The translations under genes were made by a program, and so were the position numbers. Under the pieces are notes generated by a model. It was not told where the DNA came from. It did not search any database and was given only the letters and a program-made list of their open reading frames with translations. Source: Lethocerus indicus (taxonomy: Eukaryota > Arthropoda > Insecta > Hemiptera > Belostomatidae). Taken from it: a stretch of 64,000 nt of DNA. The stretch covers positions 5,528,585 through 5,592,584 of the forward strand of contig JACDQD010000002.1 in NCBI GenBank assembly GCA_019843655.1. The letters run 5' to 3'. Shown piece by piece: positions 14,301-28,542 of the stretch (its first letter is position 1; each line of letters opens with the position of its first letter).

Positions 14301-17300
14301 GGCGACAGCAAAGGAAAACATTTGATCATTGTGCATTCCAAGTCGGTGAAGTAAATTTTCCACTTCAATCAGAGAAGCAATAGATGAAATATTCATGAGG
14401 GCTAATGCTAACAGAAGCGTTTACCGCATTAGAATCAGGATAAATAAAGCCTCGGCTAATCCATCTATCATAATCCGTCTTGTAAGCGGGAAATGGGCGA
14501 CACAAGTCTCACTTTATCGCTTCGTGAAAAGCAAAAATGATCAATCGTTCTTTGAACAAACTATAATTTCTTTAAGGCCAATCTCGAATAATAGGAAACA
14601 GTTCCTCGATAAGCCCTAATGCACTGAAAAATGACGTTAATAAAACAATCAGCGTTATTCCTGAAAGGAAGGTAATATAAAAGAAACAGTTCACTCTTGT
14701 AATTTATACAAATTGCAATGTAAAACACAGGCTTATAATTTGAAAGCATGGAAGTTGAAAACTGAATAATAAAACACTATCGGATTGTGGGAATAACTAG
14801 AATAACATATATTTTAAATCGCACCAGTCATATTTTTCATGATTCGGTTCATGCGGTCAGGATACATTTTCACGTATTTCAGGGGTTTTGAATGGAGGGA
14901 ATTTTCTGAAATTTAAATTGCTTTGAGCGAGCTGGGCGTGTGAGTGGGAGCGGGCCTGTTTAAAGCTGGCTCAGACCAAACCGCGACCTCTTCTATGGTT
15001 GGGCTCGGCCCACACAGCAAGTTCACCCGACCGCAAACCCAAGACCAAACACAGAATCCCTATTGGGCTTTAAATACCTTTTATACCTTTCGCTTTAAAT
15101 TTCACATTAGACCACGCAGAGTCAGGAAATAATTAGATATTTACGGATTCTATTACTTCTTTTTCTAGTTCAAAGCATTCCGTGGCTATGTCATGCTATA
15201 ATAAACAATGAAATATCATTATTGTAATTTCGATAATTAACCGTTTAGAATGGCTGACCATTGCACGTTAAGGTGTCCCGGTAAGGGTGTTGCGGTGAGT
15301 GGCCTCACACTAAACCAAGCAGTAAATATAGAGGGGGTATTCCTAAGGAGGACGGAGCAATCCAATTTCAGGGACGGGACCTGAAGGGGTAGCTTCTTGA
15401 GCAGTGGATTTAGGGGAAGATTGGGCGTTAAATGTGCGGGCACCTGCTGGGCAGGTTTATTGGTTGTGCGGGACCCGAGTCCCTTGTTTACTTGGGAGGG
15501 GGGCTCCTGTCCTAACGCCCGACTACCTTATAATTTTCAACCCGGATAGCCCTTTCCTAACCATAAACGCACTACAACACCACCAGACATTTTACGGAGG
15601 TAAGCTGTTAACACGGTCCAGATCTAGAAAGCCACTCGATTGAGTTCCAGTCGAGCTAATTTCGCCTTTTCATTGGTATGTCTGATATTGACTATTACAG
15701 CTCAATTTGCGGAATTAAGAAAGGGAAAATGGTTAATCGAAAGGTGTTTTCTACCTGCGATCGGTCCAGCAAGCAGTTATAGCGGAAAAGGGAGCCAATC
15801 ACCAAGGTTGAAAATTTCAATTAGTTTCATTACCGTTTTATAACGAACTCCGAGCAGAGCGGGATGAATGCCCAGTACTTTAATTCGGTAATCAATTTTA
15901 ATTGAGATAATTTTAGCGCAGATTTGTGTGCAGTATAGCCCCTCCCAAAGCCAGTCAAGCTTTTCATCCCCCACGCAACCAACCACTTGAATCGTGGGAG
16001 ATAATCTCGCATCGGGCGAATTCGATTTAAATCGGACTACTAAACTGACAAATGGATCGACGGTTTAAATTGAGAAATCATCGAACATATTTACAATGGA
16101 AATTAATACCGGAGATTATTATTATTAAAAAGTAATTTGACGATTTCCAAGTTACTACTCTCCATAACTCCACTGGTACTACTCTAGTGGATATCAGTGG
16201 TTTACTGGTGTACTGGCTTCCTGCAGTTGGCATTAACTACACCCAAAATAGAGTACAATTCCAAGCCGCCATAGAACATAGTAAACAATACCGCTCATAT
16301 GAGCTAAGGAACTAAACAGAACACACCTCAGGTCCACCGTCCCTGATAAGGGATTTGCCAATAATCGGGGCTTTGTAAACGAAGCAAAAAAATCATTCCT
16401 TTATATTCCTACACAAACTATAATAGTAAAAAAGTATCTTTTTTTACTATAATACATATCTTTCCGTCCTTAAGACAATGTGTCACTCAAAAATGCGGTG
16501 AACTGGATTTTTTCTTCGCGGATCCTTTCCGATTCAGGACTTGGAACCGGTTAAATAATGGCGTTATATCCATTCGGGAACATCCCGAAGTTATACCCTT
16601 TGCAGGGTGAACCCACCGATTCAATAGAGGCAAAGCATAAAAGGGATCGGGAGAACGTTGCGACTAGAAAGAGGGTGGGGTGGGTGCATCAATAGAACAC
16701 GTCAGGTTTTATATAATGCGGGATGATGGGGGAGGGTCCTTTGGAGGAAGTGAACTGACCGGCCCTTGATATATTATCCTGGAGGACACCGATATCCATC
16801 GGCTCCTTTGCCTAAAGGCAGCCCTCCGGGCCTCCTAATGCGTTTCCAATGGCATTTGGTAAGCCTCCCGTCGGCCCGCACCGGATACTCCCTCCGGCGA
16901 CCATCCGACCCTACCTGCACAGACAATTATAGGCCAATGTAACAGTCAACAATAAACACCAGAGTACCCAAGGGTCACTATCATAGCACCGCTCCTAAGG
17001 GGCGGTGGGTATACAATTTTACACGAGGGGGAGGATAATTTCCTTCGGTCAAGGATAATTTACGCGCCCGGGCATAGGAATAGATAGCATTCCGAATAGA
17101 ACAGCATTCCACATTTAGATGATCCGGTAATACTACATTACAAATACACTGCTATAACACTCTGCCTTCGCGGTATTATCAAAAATCGGTTCAATCTCAA
17201 AAACAAGCATCAATACAATTAAAACTGTCAACATTTATCTAAGGATGACTCTCCAGAAATAGATGTTCGAAGATACTATAAGTACAATAAGTTTCAATTT

Positions 17301-20300
17301 AATTAAACCATATAAGGGTTTAACTCGTAAAAAATAAAAGGAACTACAAAACAAATAGGAAATAACAGATAAAAATGTTTAAGTGTGCTTTCTCAATTTC
17401 GCGGAACTTTAAGGCAATTTTCGGATATTAAGAATAGAATCTTAAAACTCATAATTTTGACAAGGAATGAAAACATTAATTGCAACATACATGAAAGATA
17501 TATATGATAGGTGGAGTGAAGACAGACACAGGATGGGAACCCAGGATTTTTCAGTGATAACTTAAATCTATCCCAGTGTTTTTAAACCTTTTTTTCTCAT
17601 GGCACACTTGAATTTAGAGTTCTGCAAAACTTCGAAATAACTATCGAATAACTCTCCGGCTAGAAAGTATTTCCTACATCCGATGGGGACGTGCGCGTAC
17701 TGACAGGTAAGCAGAGACCAAGGATGTTGGGGCTCTCGGGCTCTTTCGCCTTTTCTCCGGGCCGCCTTTTTTAACTCATAACCGGCTAAACGCCCGTAAA
17801 TATCCGGGCGCCCCCCCCCTTTCTCCGAGCCTCTCCTCTCTTTCTCTAGCCCGGTGTCGAAAAAAACTTTCACCGGGCTTTAAATTATTCAGGGCCCTTT
17901 TTCCTGGGGCGGCCCTAATGAAACCGGGCACCGGCCCCGGCTCCAGAATAAAGACCCGAATTTCCGCTCGACTGTACGACACGGACACCCCCTCCCCGCG
18001 CCCCCTCGATTATTTTACGGCTAATTTTTCTTCTTTCGGCGAAGGCTGTCCTGTACGCCCGATTTATTTTCCAAGAGGCCCCGAACCTTGAACAGTTTAT
18101 CCAACGGACCGGACCAAGGATCGAGTTTAAATAATCGGGCAATTTAATTGATAGAGCCTATCAAAATAATCGCTACTTTCCTCTGTTTTAATAAGCCTTT
18201 ACGACGAGGATACCAGTTTGTTATTAGAGAGGCCCGTTTATATCGTTGAACGGGGTTATGGAATTTTTTAATGGTAGTGGTAATTAATTGGGTTGTTCCG
18301 AGACTACAATACTGTAACAAACATGCACTAAATTTCATATAATTTGAGATACTCTTCCGTACTTTTCGCTCAGTCATGTTTGAATTTTGATAATCTTGAA
18401 AGAGTATCTCTTAAGCCCAAAATGGTTTGGAATTACTGATTTCTGAAATGGGGCTCTCATCGTTTATTATTTTTCAAATCAAATCACGTACGGAATACAG
18501 CTTGGGCAAATGTAACAATGATGCAAAATTTAGGAATTTAAAAAATTTTGTACACTCACACAACACGATTGTGTAAGACCCTACATGAAGGCAGGCACCA
18601 AAAGATGTCATTTCTATACCAACATCGAGATTCGGGAAATCTAAAATCTGCTGTGAAAAATATAGCGCTAATTTATCTGCGTTTGCTTGGACCACGAAGG
18701 ATAAACTCGGCTGAAAGAAAACAAAACAAAGAAACGTTCATATTTCATAATTAAAATGTCATCCGTATTTTTCAACAAACGGGTTAATATTCATTGGGGG
18801 GCTTATACAATGGTCACGGTCACAAAAAACCTATGATTAATGGTAGTGAACGCTGTCTAGTGCAAAATGGAGGAAAAAAACGGAGAGAGTCGAGGGGCGA
18901 TGTGGCACGCTAAGGCCCCGCCTCTAAACCTGACACTACATAGATAACCCAATTCCTATAATTAATGGGAAAATGCACAGCGAAACGACTGCTACGAGAT
19001 AATACTAGAAATATAAACGAAATTAAAAAAGTATAAGCATGCATAATATAATAAATAAATATATATTCAATTCCATGCACGTATTGCCAAAGTTTAAAAC
19101 AGTGTCTTATCAATTAATTTAACGTAATAATATTGCTTTGTTCTGTGAAATACGAAGTATGTCGGGACAATAATCATTATTTTTCTCAGCCCTTGTAATA
19201 AGTGCAGCAATGGAATACGTCGAAATAACGCAGAAAAAAAAATATTTTCCCCAGAACAACTTTTCCACAGCTGTCCGAGGACAGGCAGAGCTCATATTTT
19301 TCGTATTGGAAAATTCCAATAAAACACACACGGACACGGGGTCCGTTGGGACAGGGGTCGCCAAGATTTATGACACGGGCAGCGCTGTCCACCGTCCAAA
19401 AGAAACTGACACTGTTTTTTTTTCTGTTCGGTTTTCCTTTGTTTTAAATTGTTTCGATAGCGCGGACTTCGGACTTGAAATTTGTCTCCAGAACGTCAGC
19501 GGGGGCGGAGAACGAGATGTGAATAAGTGAGAAACACGGGAAAGCCATTAGGGTAGCGCGACGCTTCTGTCAGTTAGCCCAGGGCCCGGCGGTTGGCTGC
19601 TTCGCGGGGGGTCCGATGCATACTGCATATACGAAGTTCGCTGCAAAAATCTCAACCGCCGACAGCCCCAGATCTAACACTTCAAGAAGCGGGACATTCA
19701 GCCCAAAAATTATTCAGTAGAGCAAATTCGGTGATAAAATATTTTTCGACAAAATTAAGGAAATTTCTTCGAATTTGGCCATTGGAAATAAACCGGTGGA
19801 GAATTCATAATATTCACTCTAGCTTTAAAGCCATATATCTTATCTACACAAGTAATACAAATATTTAAAACAACTGCAAGATCAGGGGACATTTCCCGAA
19901 CATGATGAAAACAACAATATTCCGTACATTATATCTGATTAATATCTTTTCAGTGGCTGATATCCGTCCATTATTAATTCTGAATTATCTTTAACACAGC
20001 TATAATGATTCCGAACCCCATTAATTTCTCAAATTGGCAATTATTCGTTAGGCACCTTGAGTAGGTTCTGATTACCGATTTATAACAAACGTATGTCAAG
20101 ATCGCGAACATTCAGCAGGTATAATTTATAATTTCGCACGATCTTGTTAGAATATTGTTCCCCGAACATTTATTTACATCAATTTAATATGTAATTCCGT
20201 ACAATATATCATAAATGTCTGCTGACATATTATGAACATGTACTGAATATCCAAATGTCTTGAAAGATATAGGAATTTCCTGTGTACTAGTGAATCTTGC

Positions 20301-20754
20301 AACTATGTATGCACGGCTGTATTACAGCGCCAGTTCATAATTTATAACGCTGGTACTCATGTATCAACTAAGTCTATAGACGCGTCATAACTCTTCACGC
20401 ATATGGTTCATTACCTGTCTGTCCCGAATCGCAAACAACAGACGGTAGGTGGCCGCAAAGCACATCCATCACGGGTTCCTGTTTTGAGACGCGGTACCCT
20501 ACGAAAGTGTCGCTATCTCAAACAAGACACAAATGGCAAAATGTTTTAACTTTGCACGAAACAACTTGAACAAAATAATCTGCAGACTAGACTAGTGGAA
20601 AAATGAATTTAGACATAAAACGTAGCAGGCACCTCACGATATGTTGCGGCCCGAGGCGGTAAGCGAGGTAAGCACTGCATGCAGGCACTACGTCGTTGTG
20701 TAATCTTAGAAGGGAAATAATAACAGATGTATGCGTTGGGCGGGTTTATGTATG
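11340..20754. other. Intergenic DNA right of Rab2, no gene seen
   Basis: No recognisable coding domain or RNA gene was found. Open frames at 11532-11930, 13668-14054, 17568-17873 and 19210-19530 have no family motif and no visible splice partner. GC-rich or pyrimidine-rich patches occur near 13780-14050, 16560-17050 and 17740-18130, the last containing a run of nine C near 17812. The part nearest the Rab2 start may hold its promoter and untranslated first exon, but no core promoter element could be assigned. Confidence 0.55.
16423..16450. repeat. A/T hairpin with 11-bp arms
   Basis: ATAGTAAAAAA (16423-16433) and its exact reverse complement (16440-16450) flank a 6-nt loop, GTATCT. The structure resembles a simple bidirectional terminator, but there is no transcription unit beside it, so it is recorded as an inverted repeat only. 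Confidence 0.6.
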
Positions 20755-20777
20755 CGTGACTTAAATTTTAAGTCACG
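20755..20777. repeat. 11-bp snap-back at edge of dispersed repeat
   Basis: CGTGACTTAAA and TTTAAGTCACG are perfect reverse complements around a single T. The right arm is the first part of dispersed repeat copy A, and the left arm is absent from copy B. It may therefore be a terminal inverted duplication specific to copy A. Confidence 0.65.
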
Positions 20778-20858
20778 ACTACAATTTTTTTAAATGATAT
20801 AGTGACAGTGCTATTTGATAACACAGTACTACATTTGACGGAGAATCCATCAGTTGTA
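20766..20858 (+). repeat. Dispersed repeat, copy A
   Basis: This segment aligns by eye with 33632-33728 in the same orientation. Shared blocks are TTTTAAGTC, CGACTACAATTTTT, AGTGACAGTGC, ATTTGATAACACA and GTACTA, followed by a weaker tail around GA-TCCA. Small indels and substitutions show that both copies have decayed. No coding capacity or clear target-site duplication was seen. A short non-autonomous transposon or SINE-like fragment fits best, with the family unknown. Confidence 0.7.
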
Positions 20859-20859
20859 T

Positions 20860-23800
20860 TTATACTTAAGTAATAAACTGGAGGTTGAGAAAAAGAATAG
20901 AAATATTATGACCATAATATAAATTTTATAAAAAGTTATCACAGCGCCGTTGTGAACGAATGAATTAAATGTACGATAGCCTATTTTATTATTATTAAAA
21001 ACAATTTGTTTAAACCGAGAATGAAAAATGTAGAACAACGATATTATTCAACTCCACATCCTAAACGCTTAAACGATTTAACAATTATTCCACAATGGGA
21101 GATCATTGCATAATTACATAAAGACTTGGGAACCGCCGGTGACATTGTCGAGGGAACTTGAAGCCGGCACAAAGACCAGCAGTAAACGGGTCGTTAAAAC
21201 AAAACCGAGGGGAAATTTCACAGAAATTTCAGTCAGGCGAACAAATTGTTTCCGCTCGGAAATAATCATGGGCGGCGAGACCCAATTCTTTTTCACAACC
21301 CTTTCTTCTCCGGCTCTTTCTTCGTTTCGTCCCTTCATCCCTCCTCCACCCCACAGCTCCGAGGCTGTTGATTGAGTCCCCGTACTCAGGGGAAGGGAAC
21401 AGAACAGTTGCGCCGGAAATAAGTGGTTTTCCAGGAACGGAGAGGATTGATGGAATTTTCGGGGTGCAAACGGCCAACCGATGATAAGCGGACTCCACCC
21501 AGAGGTAATCACAATGAGTTTAACGCGTCGCGTATGAATAGTGAATCTTAAATAGGGAATCAAGAGAATAATTACATTACGGACCGCTATAAATATCGAA
21601 AATAAGATTCTACGCGTTATAAACTTTCAACCCCAGTACAATTATTTTTACATAAAATACAAATTTACATTTTTATTTTCCACGAAATGAAATCAACTAG
21701 AGAGTAAAATTTCCTCTCGGGTCGAGCAGCAATTCGGGTTAAAGTTGTAGTATTCGTGTGGTACATAACGCCGATAAGATAAAATCATAATGCTTCAAGC
21801 TAAATAAATGTTATGAGACTAATTCCTTTCTCCGTTGATAAGACTGAAAGATACGAGTACAATATATATATAACGCAAGAATACTGCGAAGGAATAAAAG
21901 GGAGAAAATTGGGAGGAAGGTAAAAAGGAAGAGGGGGTAAAAAAGTGGTCCGAGAAAAGGCTAGAAGCGTTAGAGTGGGCTGGCAATGAGTGATTGATGG
22001 CCGATCGACCGCGGGAGTGCTCCGTCCTCTCAACAGCCCCCTCCCTTTCTACCAATCTCCCAAAAACACATTCCCACTGTGAAACAGACCATACTTTCTG
22101 ACTCTGGTTTTGTTTATGAAATGCAAAAAAAGCAAATCAATTTATTAATATTAATTTAACTATAAGAATGCAGGAACATACCTTTAAATGAAATTAGACA
22201 TATTTAATATAAATCTGTACATAAATATTAAACGGTCTGTACTATATAACTGACCAGATTAATTATCCACAGAGATGAATTCTTGGCTGTTGCAGAACAA
22301 TATAACCGCACACAGGCTGTTGAAGTAATGAATGAACACAGTTGACTTCCGATTAGTCAAAAAACACAATTTTAACCCGATATTTAAACACGTATAAACG
22401 AGGGAAAGAGGTTCAGATATATTTTAACTAGTACTACTTAGGAGGAAATTCACTTGTATATATTTCTGCCTCAACTCGCTGCTCTTCTTTCTGGCAACCG
22501 ACCAACAAAGTAACTGGATCGCGAACATTCTTTCCGATATAGGATATTAATCAGGATTTTTAAACAAAATAATTGTACAAAGCGAGGGTTAGAAAATTGC
22601 ATTGGAATAAACTAGGTTCGGAGAATGGGAGGGAAACAGGAGAGAAATAAAGGCCAAAAAAGGAAGGCTACTTAGGATTGATTATACGGGAGATCTTCGT
22701 GGAGCAAGTGAGCGCGGGAAGGGTGAAAAGAGTGGTGCGGGGTGGAGGGGGGGGTGGAAAGAGGTGCCCTGTTCTATCCCCCATATATTAGTTGTTTTCA
22801 CATGGTAATCCCATTTTCCGCTGGAGCCCCGCTTCAAACTTGAATAAATCCATTCAATTCAATTCCAGGATCCGCATCTGCATTTCTTATTCAATCGGTT
22901 TCGCCTAACCCTCAAATTTGTGGGATCCCTTATTTTATGCCCCCAACCTGGAACGAACGGACGCACACTAAGCAGGATAAAGAAATCGAGGTTCCTGTAG
23001 TACCGGAGCGAAAATCAGGATTATTTTTACAGCAACTTATCTGAACAATGAGACAACAAATATAAGGTAAGGGGGTAATGCTTGCACAACTGGTTGAATT
23101 AAAAAAATATTTTAAAAAACGCAGTTATTACTAAAGACATATGCCACTTACAGTTATTGTATTTTATCAATAAAATAACCTGCGAAAAATGTTATAAAAC
23201 ACAATTATTACTTCTAGTATTCAATATAACAAGTACAAGATATTGATTGCTAGCCCTTTTGCAATTCGTGCCATTACCACCAAAACCAAAAATATATCGG
23301 ATATCGAATAAACTTTGGGCTAAATGTCCGAAAGGAACATTTGATTCGTTCTGTTTGGAGGGACGGCAAAATAAATTACCTCCACCTCAATTGGTACTCA
23401 ATACCCGGTTGACGGAGCCATTACCTGCGGGGGGTTGCAATAAGTGGGCATGCATAACGGCGTAAGGGGAAATCATATTGAACGTACCACGTTTCATTTA
23501 ACAACGGGGCTCATCCAAAGTCCATTCCAAGAAACTTCCAGCACAGCGCGGCGAACTCACCTGGAACAAATAAGAGAGATATTAATTTTCGTATGATCGC
23601 TACGGGGGAGGGGGCGAAGGATTGCTTGGATCGCTTATGTACTAAACGGTAAATGACGGCCATGACGGTGTCGTAACCGGTCGAAAGCCGGCCATAGTAA
23701 TAAATAATTAATTTAAATGAAACGAAGACTGAGGTAACATTCAAACTAGTTGGATTTTAAATGAGAAACAAAGCGATAACAATCAGAACGGACGCGGTAG

Positions 23801-26800
23801 TCAGTCGTCATTCTCGGCGGGCACAATATTTATCCTCGTGGAACGTATATACACGTGTACGTGTATTGCCGGGGTCTGGGCTACTGGCGGACTGCATAAT
23901 GAACGCGGGGGTCCCGGCTTCTGCGGTTTGCATAACAAGAGGCATAACAGCCCCAGCCGCATAACGCTCGTGCCTCGTCTTCCAAAATAAATCCGAACCC
24001 TCGTCCGGAACGCGAAATGTTTCACTGTGCCCATCTTGTTGTTAAACCGAATACTGGGACCGAGTGCCCAGCGCTCCCCAGCCCCGTTCCCCAATTACCA
24101 GACCGATTAAGGCCCGAAAATCGTTGTTAATTAATGAAACTGCTATTTTTACCATCTTTTAATGTTTTAACCAAAACGTTTATTTAAGTTCACTATATAT
24201 TGACATTTCATTTACGGCCGTTGATTTATATTACACATTTAATTGAATCTGGACATAGAATTTTCCAATTAATAAAATAATTTCATTTTCCCAGGATTTA
24301 CCAATAGCAAATACGGATCAGTGTGTAAGAGTGCAAGATTTAATCGGTATTATTATTGCGGGTAAATTTATTTTAAAATGAAATATTAGTAGTTGGCTCG
24401 TGGTAAGACTGACTATTTCATAACCGATTAATGTAACTACGGAATGGAATTGCCTATGTTTACTAAGAAACGTATATTCAACTGTCGTACTTTACAATAA
24501 ATTCTTCCCTGGAATTTACAGTATCAAATACAAATAATATAAAATGATTATAAATATGTATAAGGCATTATAAATTTATTCCGCATGTTCATCCCATTTC
24601 CCCACGTCACGAACCACGCAATCGAGTTCAGTAAGTAGAAAATTTATTCGTGAGACCTGCTCCGAAATTTTGAGCCCGAATATAATCACTAAATAAAAAA
24701 GGAATAAGGCTGGATTTTGTAGGAATATTCATGAAGTGGAGGGCAGTTCTACAATAGACGAGGTCAGCAAAATATTCCTTACGGGATCGTCTGCCAGAAA
24801 CTACTAATTATTTAATTTTTAAATCCGCCAATTGAGGATAAAATTCTAACTACCAATATCGTTAGACCATAAACCATTATCCCACCAAGCACTACTTTTA
24901 TACCAGGCCTTTTATATTACTTTAAGACTATGAATCTACAATAACAATGGACATCACATTAAATTACACACTCTGAATCTTTTCTTTTTCAAAATTCTAT
25001 TCCATTAGGGTTCAAACAGGAAACATACACGGACAATATAATATTATTTTACCATATATCAATATAGCGTTCAGTGGAGTTCAGTGAAACGATGATGTAG
25101 ACCGGTATTCGGGGCGTAAATGTGCAGGGTGAGGTGTTGTGCGTCAATCAGAAGTGAGGTGTCGATGGTACACGTGGGGACAGACCCCACGTCAAACCAA
25201 TCACTGCCCCCACACGGCCAATTGATTACCGTCCACTCCCATTAAACCCAACGACTTCACTCGGAACCTCACATTCGCCCGTTCACTAATGGCCGCGTTT
25301 CAGCCTGCCAGTAAATTAACTCGGACTATTTATTTTATTGTCATATAATTAAAAACCAAATAATTGGCTTTACTGCTACAGAAATAAATTTTTTTCCAAC
25401 ACGGCTCATTATATTTATTGTAATTGAATACTACTAAAGACGGCGAGAAGTCAAAACTGGTTTAGTAACTGAAATTACGCCAATTGCCGATGTTCCCGTA
25501 GTAATTGTTATCTTGGGGACTACTACAATACGAAACTGCGAAATGAAATAAACTAATCCAAATAACAAAAATCATGGAATATTTATATCCTATTGGGAGT
25601 TCATGATTCCCCCCGGTCATACGAATCGATTGATAAACATAAATGAACAAGGCAAATATCAGCGCTGTCGGTCATTTCTCCATGAAACTCGTCCATAAAT
25701 TAAAACGGTCAATGATACTTTTCGGCCTCTACACGGTCTGTTCGACCGAAACTCGATCAACGGGCAATAACCGAGCCGCGAATGAAGGGGCAACATTCAA
25801 CTAAACGAATTACGGCCCGACAGTAGTCGATCGGAAATAAATTGGGGTTAGGCGACAGAGTAAACCGCGGTCGCGGCCCCTCCCCACGACTTTATTGCCT
25901 CCCTACTCCGGCCGGCAAATAGAAAACGAAACGCACAATTCGGCGCAATTTCTGACCGAGCTTTAATCGTTTTTGAAGCGCAACGGAAACGCTCCGAGCG
26001 GGGAGCGCGATAGGGCGCCCATCCGGCGGCGGCGAAATGAACGCGACCGGAAAATTCGGAATATATTGAAATTCGCCTCCAGTAATTGGAAATCAGATTT
26101 TGAATTTGATTAGGCGAGGGAGTCGGCGCTTCACGGCTGGTTTGACTGCCACCCGACCCCGCGCCCACGTCCTCCATTCCTACGCTCCGCTACACTCACA
26201 ATCTTCGGCCCATCAATATTCCAACAGTTCTCCCCATTTCTAAATAAGCGTTTCTATTATCTAGTTCATACGGACGAATTATCTGTTCGGGTTTTAGACA
26301 TTAGAACAGTTACGAGGAGTGAGGAACAATTAATTGATTAGAAAATCCGAGCTATTTAAATATGTATTTCTCCTTATTTATTCAGTAAACCTTTTCCGTG
26401 AAAATCTTTCCTCCGAGAAAATAAATAAAATTAATTGAAAAGCGCGACAATGGCAAAGTATGCCCAGCTGGGCCTGTACCAGCTGAGTCTGACTATCCTG
26501 CCGGAGAGGTGTTCCTCAACCGAAAGACAGTGGCACGTGTGTACCCACAACCCCCTTTCGGTAAAACCATTTAATCTCCCCATACCCCGTCCAAAATAAT
26601 AATTCTTGTAGCATTATGACGCCACTATAACGCCGCCTCGTATTAGCATAAATTAAATTCCTGAAACACAAGGAATGAATAATGTCGGGAGCGTTTTGAA
26701 GTTAAGCGGTGTCTAAATTAAAATATGAAATATGCATCTACTTCGGGAGGCACGTTAGGGAATGCGGAAAGTAAAAGAAATCAGTTCAGTTGATAAGTGT

Positions 26801-28320
26801 ACTTTTATGTACCAAACGCCACTCAGTTCTCGGATTTCGGATTTTCATAATTTACTCGTACTTATTTTTCGATAATACAACCGGCAAATTATTGGACCGA
26901 TATCTAGAGAGGGTAAGTAGTGCGAGGACGCAAAAATCGTCAGTGAGGGGACAATATTTTGAGGGTACATTTGAGGTGCTTTGTGTGGGCGGCTGGATGG
27001 GGCGTGACTGACGGCGGCCTCTCAATGTCAGTGGCCCTTCACCGTCCACAATACCGACCAGACCCTGGACACTCACTCACACGCCTAAATTTATAAGGAC
27101 ATCAGGAAATATTTTATAAAATGTTCGATGGGTTCATAAAGCGCATATAAAGTGCAAATAAAATGTGAATACGAAATAATTTACGTTATTGGTATAGCTA
27201 CGTAGATGATATAGCATTCACTATATTTCAATCTGCCGTTATTTATTTATAGATTATTAACGGTAAAACCTACTATAAAACATACCTCATGCCTGCACAT
27301 ACCGGTACATGCACAAACTGGGAGTTTAACAAGCGAGTTCATCTGTCTGTATTCCCAAGAGAAGTGGAAGGTGATTTCAATTGTTTGTTGAAAAATCCGC
27401 AAGATTGTTTTATGCACATATGAGTATGCCTACTATTTATACCATAGATATCTGTCGTAAAAATATTTATTCTGTCAATGATGCTATTTACGGGTTTATA
27501 AACTTGCTTTGTAATCTAAATGTTTTCCTAGACATGCATTTTTCAGCGCATTACAAATAACAAAACTATAATTCGTTTCCTGCCATCATTGGTTTGATAC
27601 AATTAATAAATATATAAATACATGTGCCTTTATTAAATATAAAGAAATCAAGTCAAAATTGTACTTGGAATGATTTTATGATAATAAACAAGTTATGCCA
27701 GTACCATTCTTAGCATAATTTTCACAATCCGAATTAATGAAGTTTTTGAAGTCCGGGGACTTGAAATGCAATAAAAAGGCCATATTCACGCGACGGCTTT
27801 CCAAGAAAAGCAAATATCCGCGGGGAAAGCGGTCGGGAAAAAAACCAAGCGGAAAGTTGGGGGTGGGGGTGGCTACTCGAGGTTCGGCCGCCTCCGAATC
27901 GATGCGGTAATGCACGCGAACACGTTCATTCCCAACCTCCAATCTGACCTCGGCGATATCAATTCTTCAGAAAAATTAGACCGACAGGGAATGGACATAC
28001 TTATTAATTACCCGAAACTGTTCTTTGTTTAAAAAGGCAACCAAATAACGTGGGTTTGAATACAAGTCAGACCCTCAGAGCTCGGACATTCTTTTCAAAC
28101 GGTAGAACAACTTTTCATTCAGTTACATATTTAAAATATACATATTAATCGGCGCGATGGAATTTAAAAGGGACCTGCGGCTGATTTCGGTTAAATAAAT
28201 AGCTTAGAAGCGTTCCATTTTTTTTTCTGAAAGAGCTACGTACTGTCTCAACAAGCGTACCTACAAAGGAAAAATTGTCACGGAATAGTCGAATGAAAAA
28301 TGTCAGCGGTTGCCACGTGC
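20860..28320. other. Intergenic DNA, no gene seen
   Basis: No protein family or structural RNA was recognised. A G-rich run lies near 22738-22758. GC-rich patches occur near 21120-21500 and 25840-26170; the latter gives a 109-codon minus-strand frame with no family motif and is not called. The remainder is AT-rich with many TAAT/ATTA cores. Confidence 0.55.
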
Positions 28321-28371
28321 GGGTGACATTGTGATTTTGGCCCGGGGCCACGTTGTTGTTCTCCTCTATCC

Positions 28372-28391
28372 GGGGGCCTAATAATGAGCGG
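28372..28391 (+). repeat. 20-bp direct repeat, copy 1
   Basis: GGGGGCCTAATAATGAGCGG is identical to 28523-28542, 151 bp away. The flanks do not match, so the identity is limited to this block and is not part of a longer duplication. Confidence 0.8.
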
Positions 28392-28522
28392 GCCACCAGA
28401 AACGATGATAACTGCGCCTTTGAAGTGCGGCGGCCCCGGAGAGGGCTCTTTTTATTTTAGCTGATGCAAGGGTTAGCCTCGAGTGCGTTGTTTATATCCA
28501 CTCGTGGGTGGGGCCCCTGTGA

Positions 28523-28542
28523 GGGGGCCTAATAATGAGCGG
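28523..28542 (+). repeat. 20-bp direct repeat, copy 2
   Basis: This copy is identical to 28372-28391. It is followed by TA and then GGCCCTCACGCAC, a 13-mer that recurs at 38115-38127. A partial third copy of the core, GGGGGGCCTAATAA, lies at 32759-32772. Confidence 0.8.
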
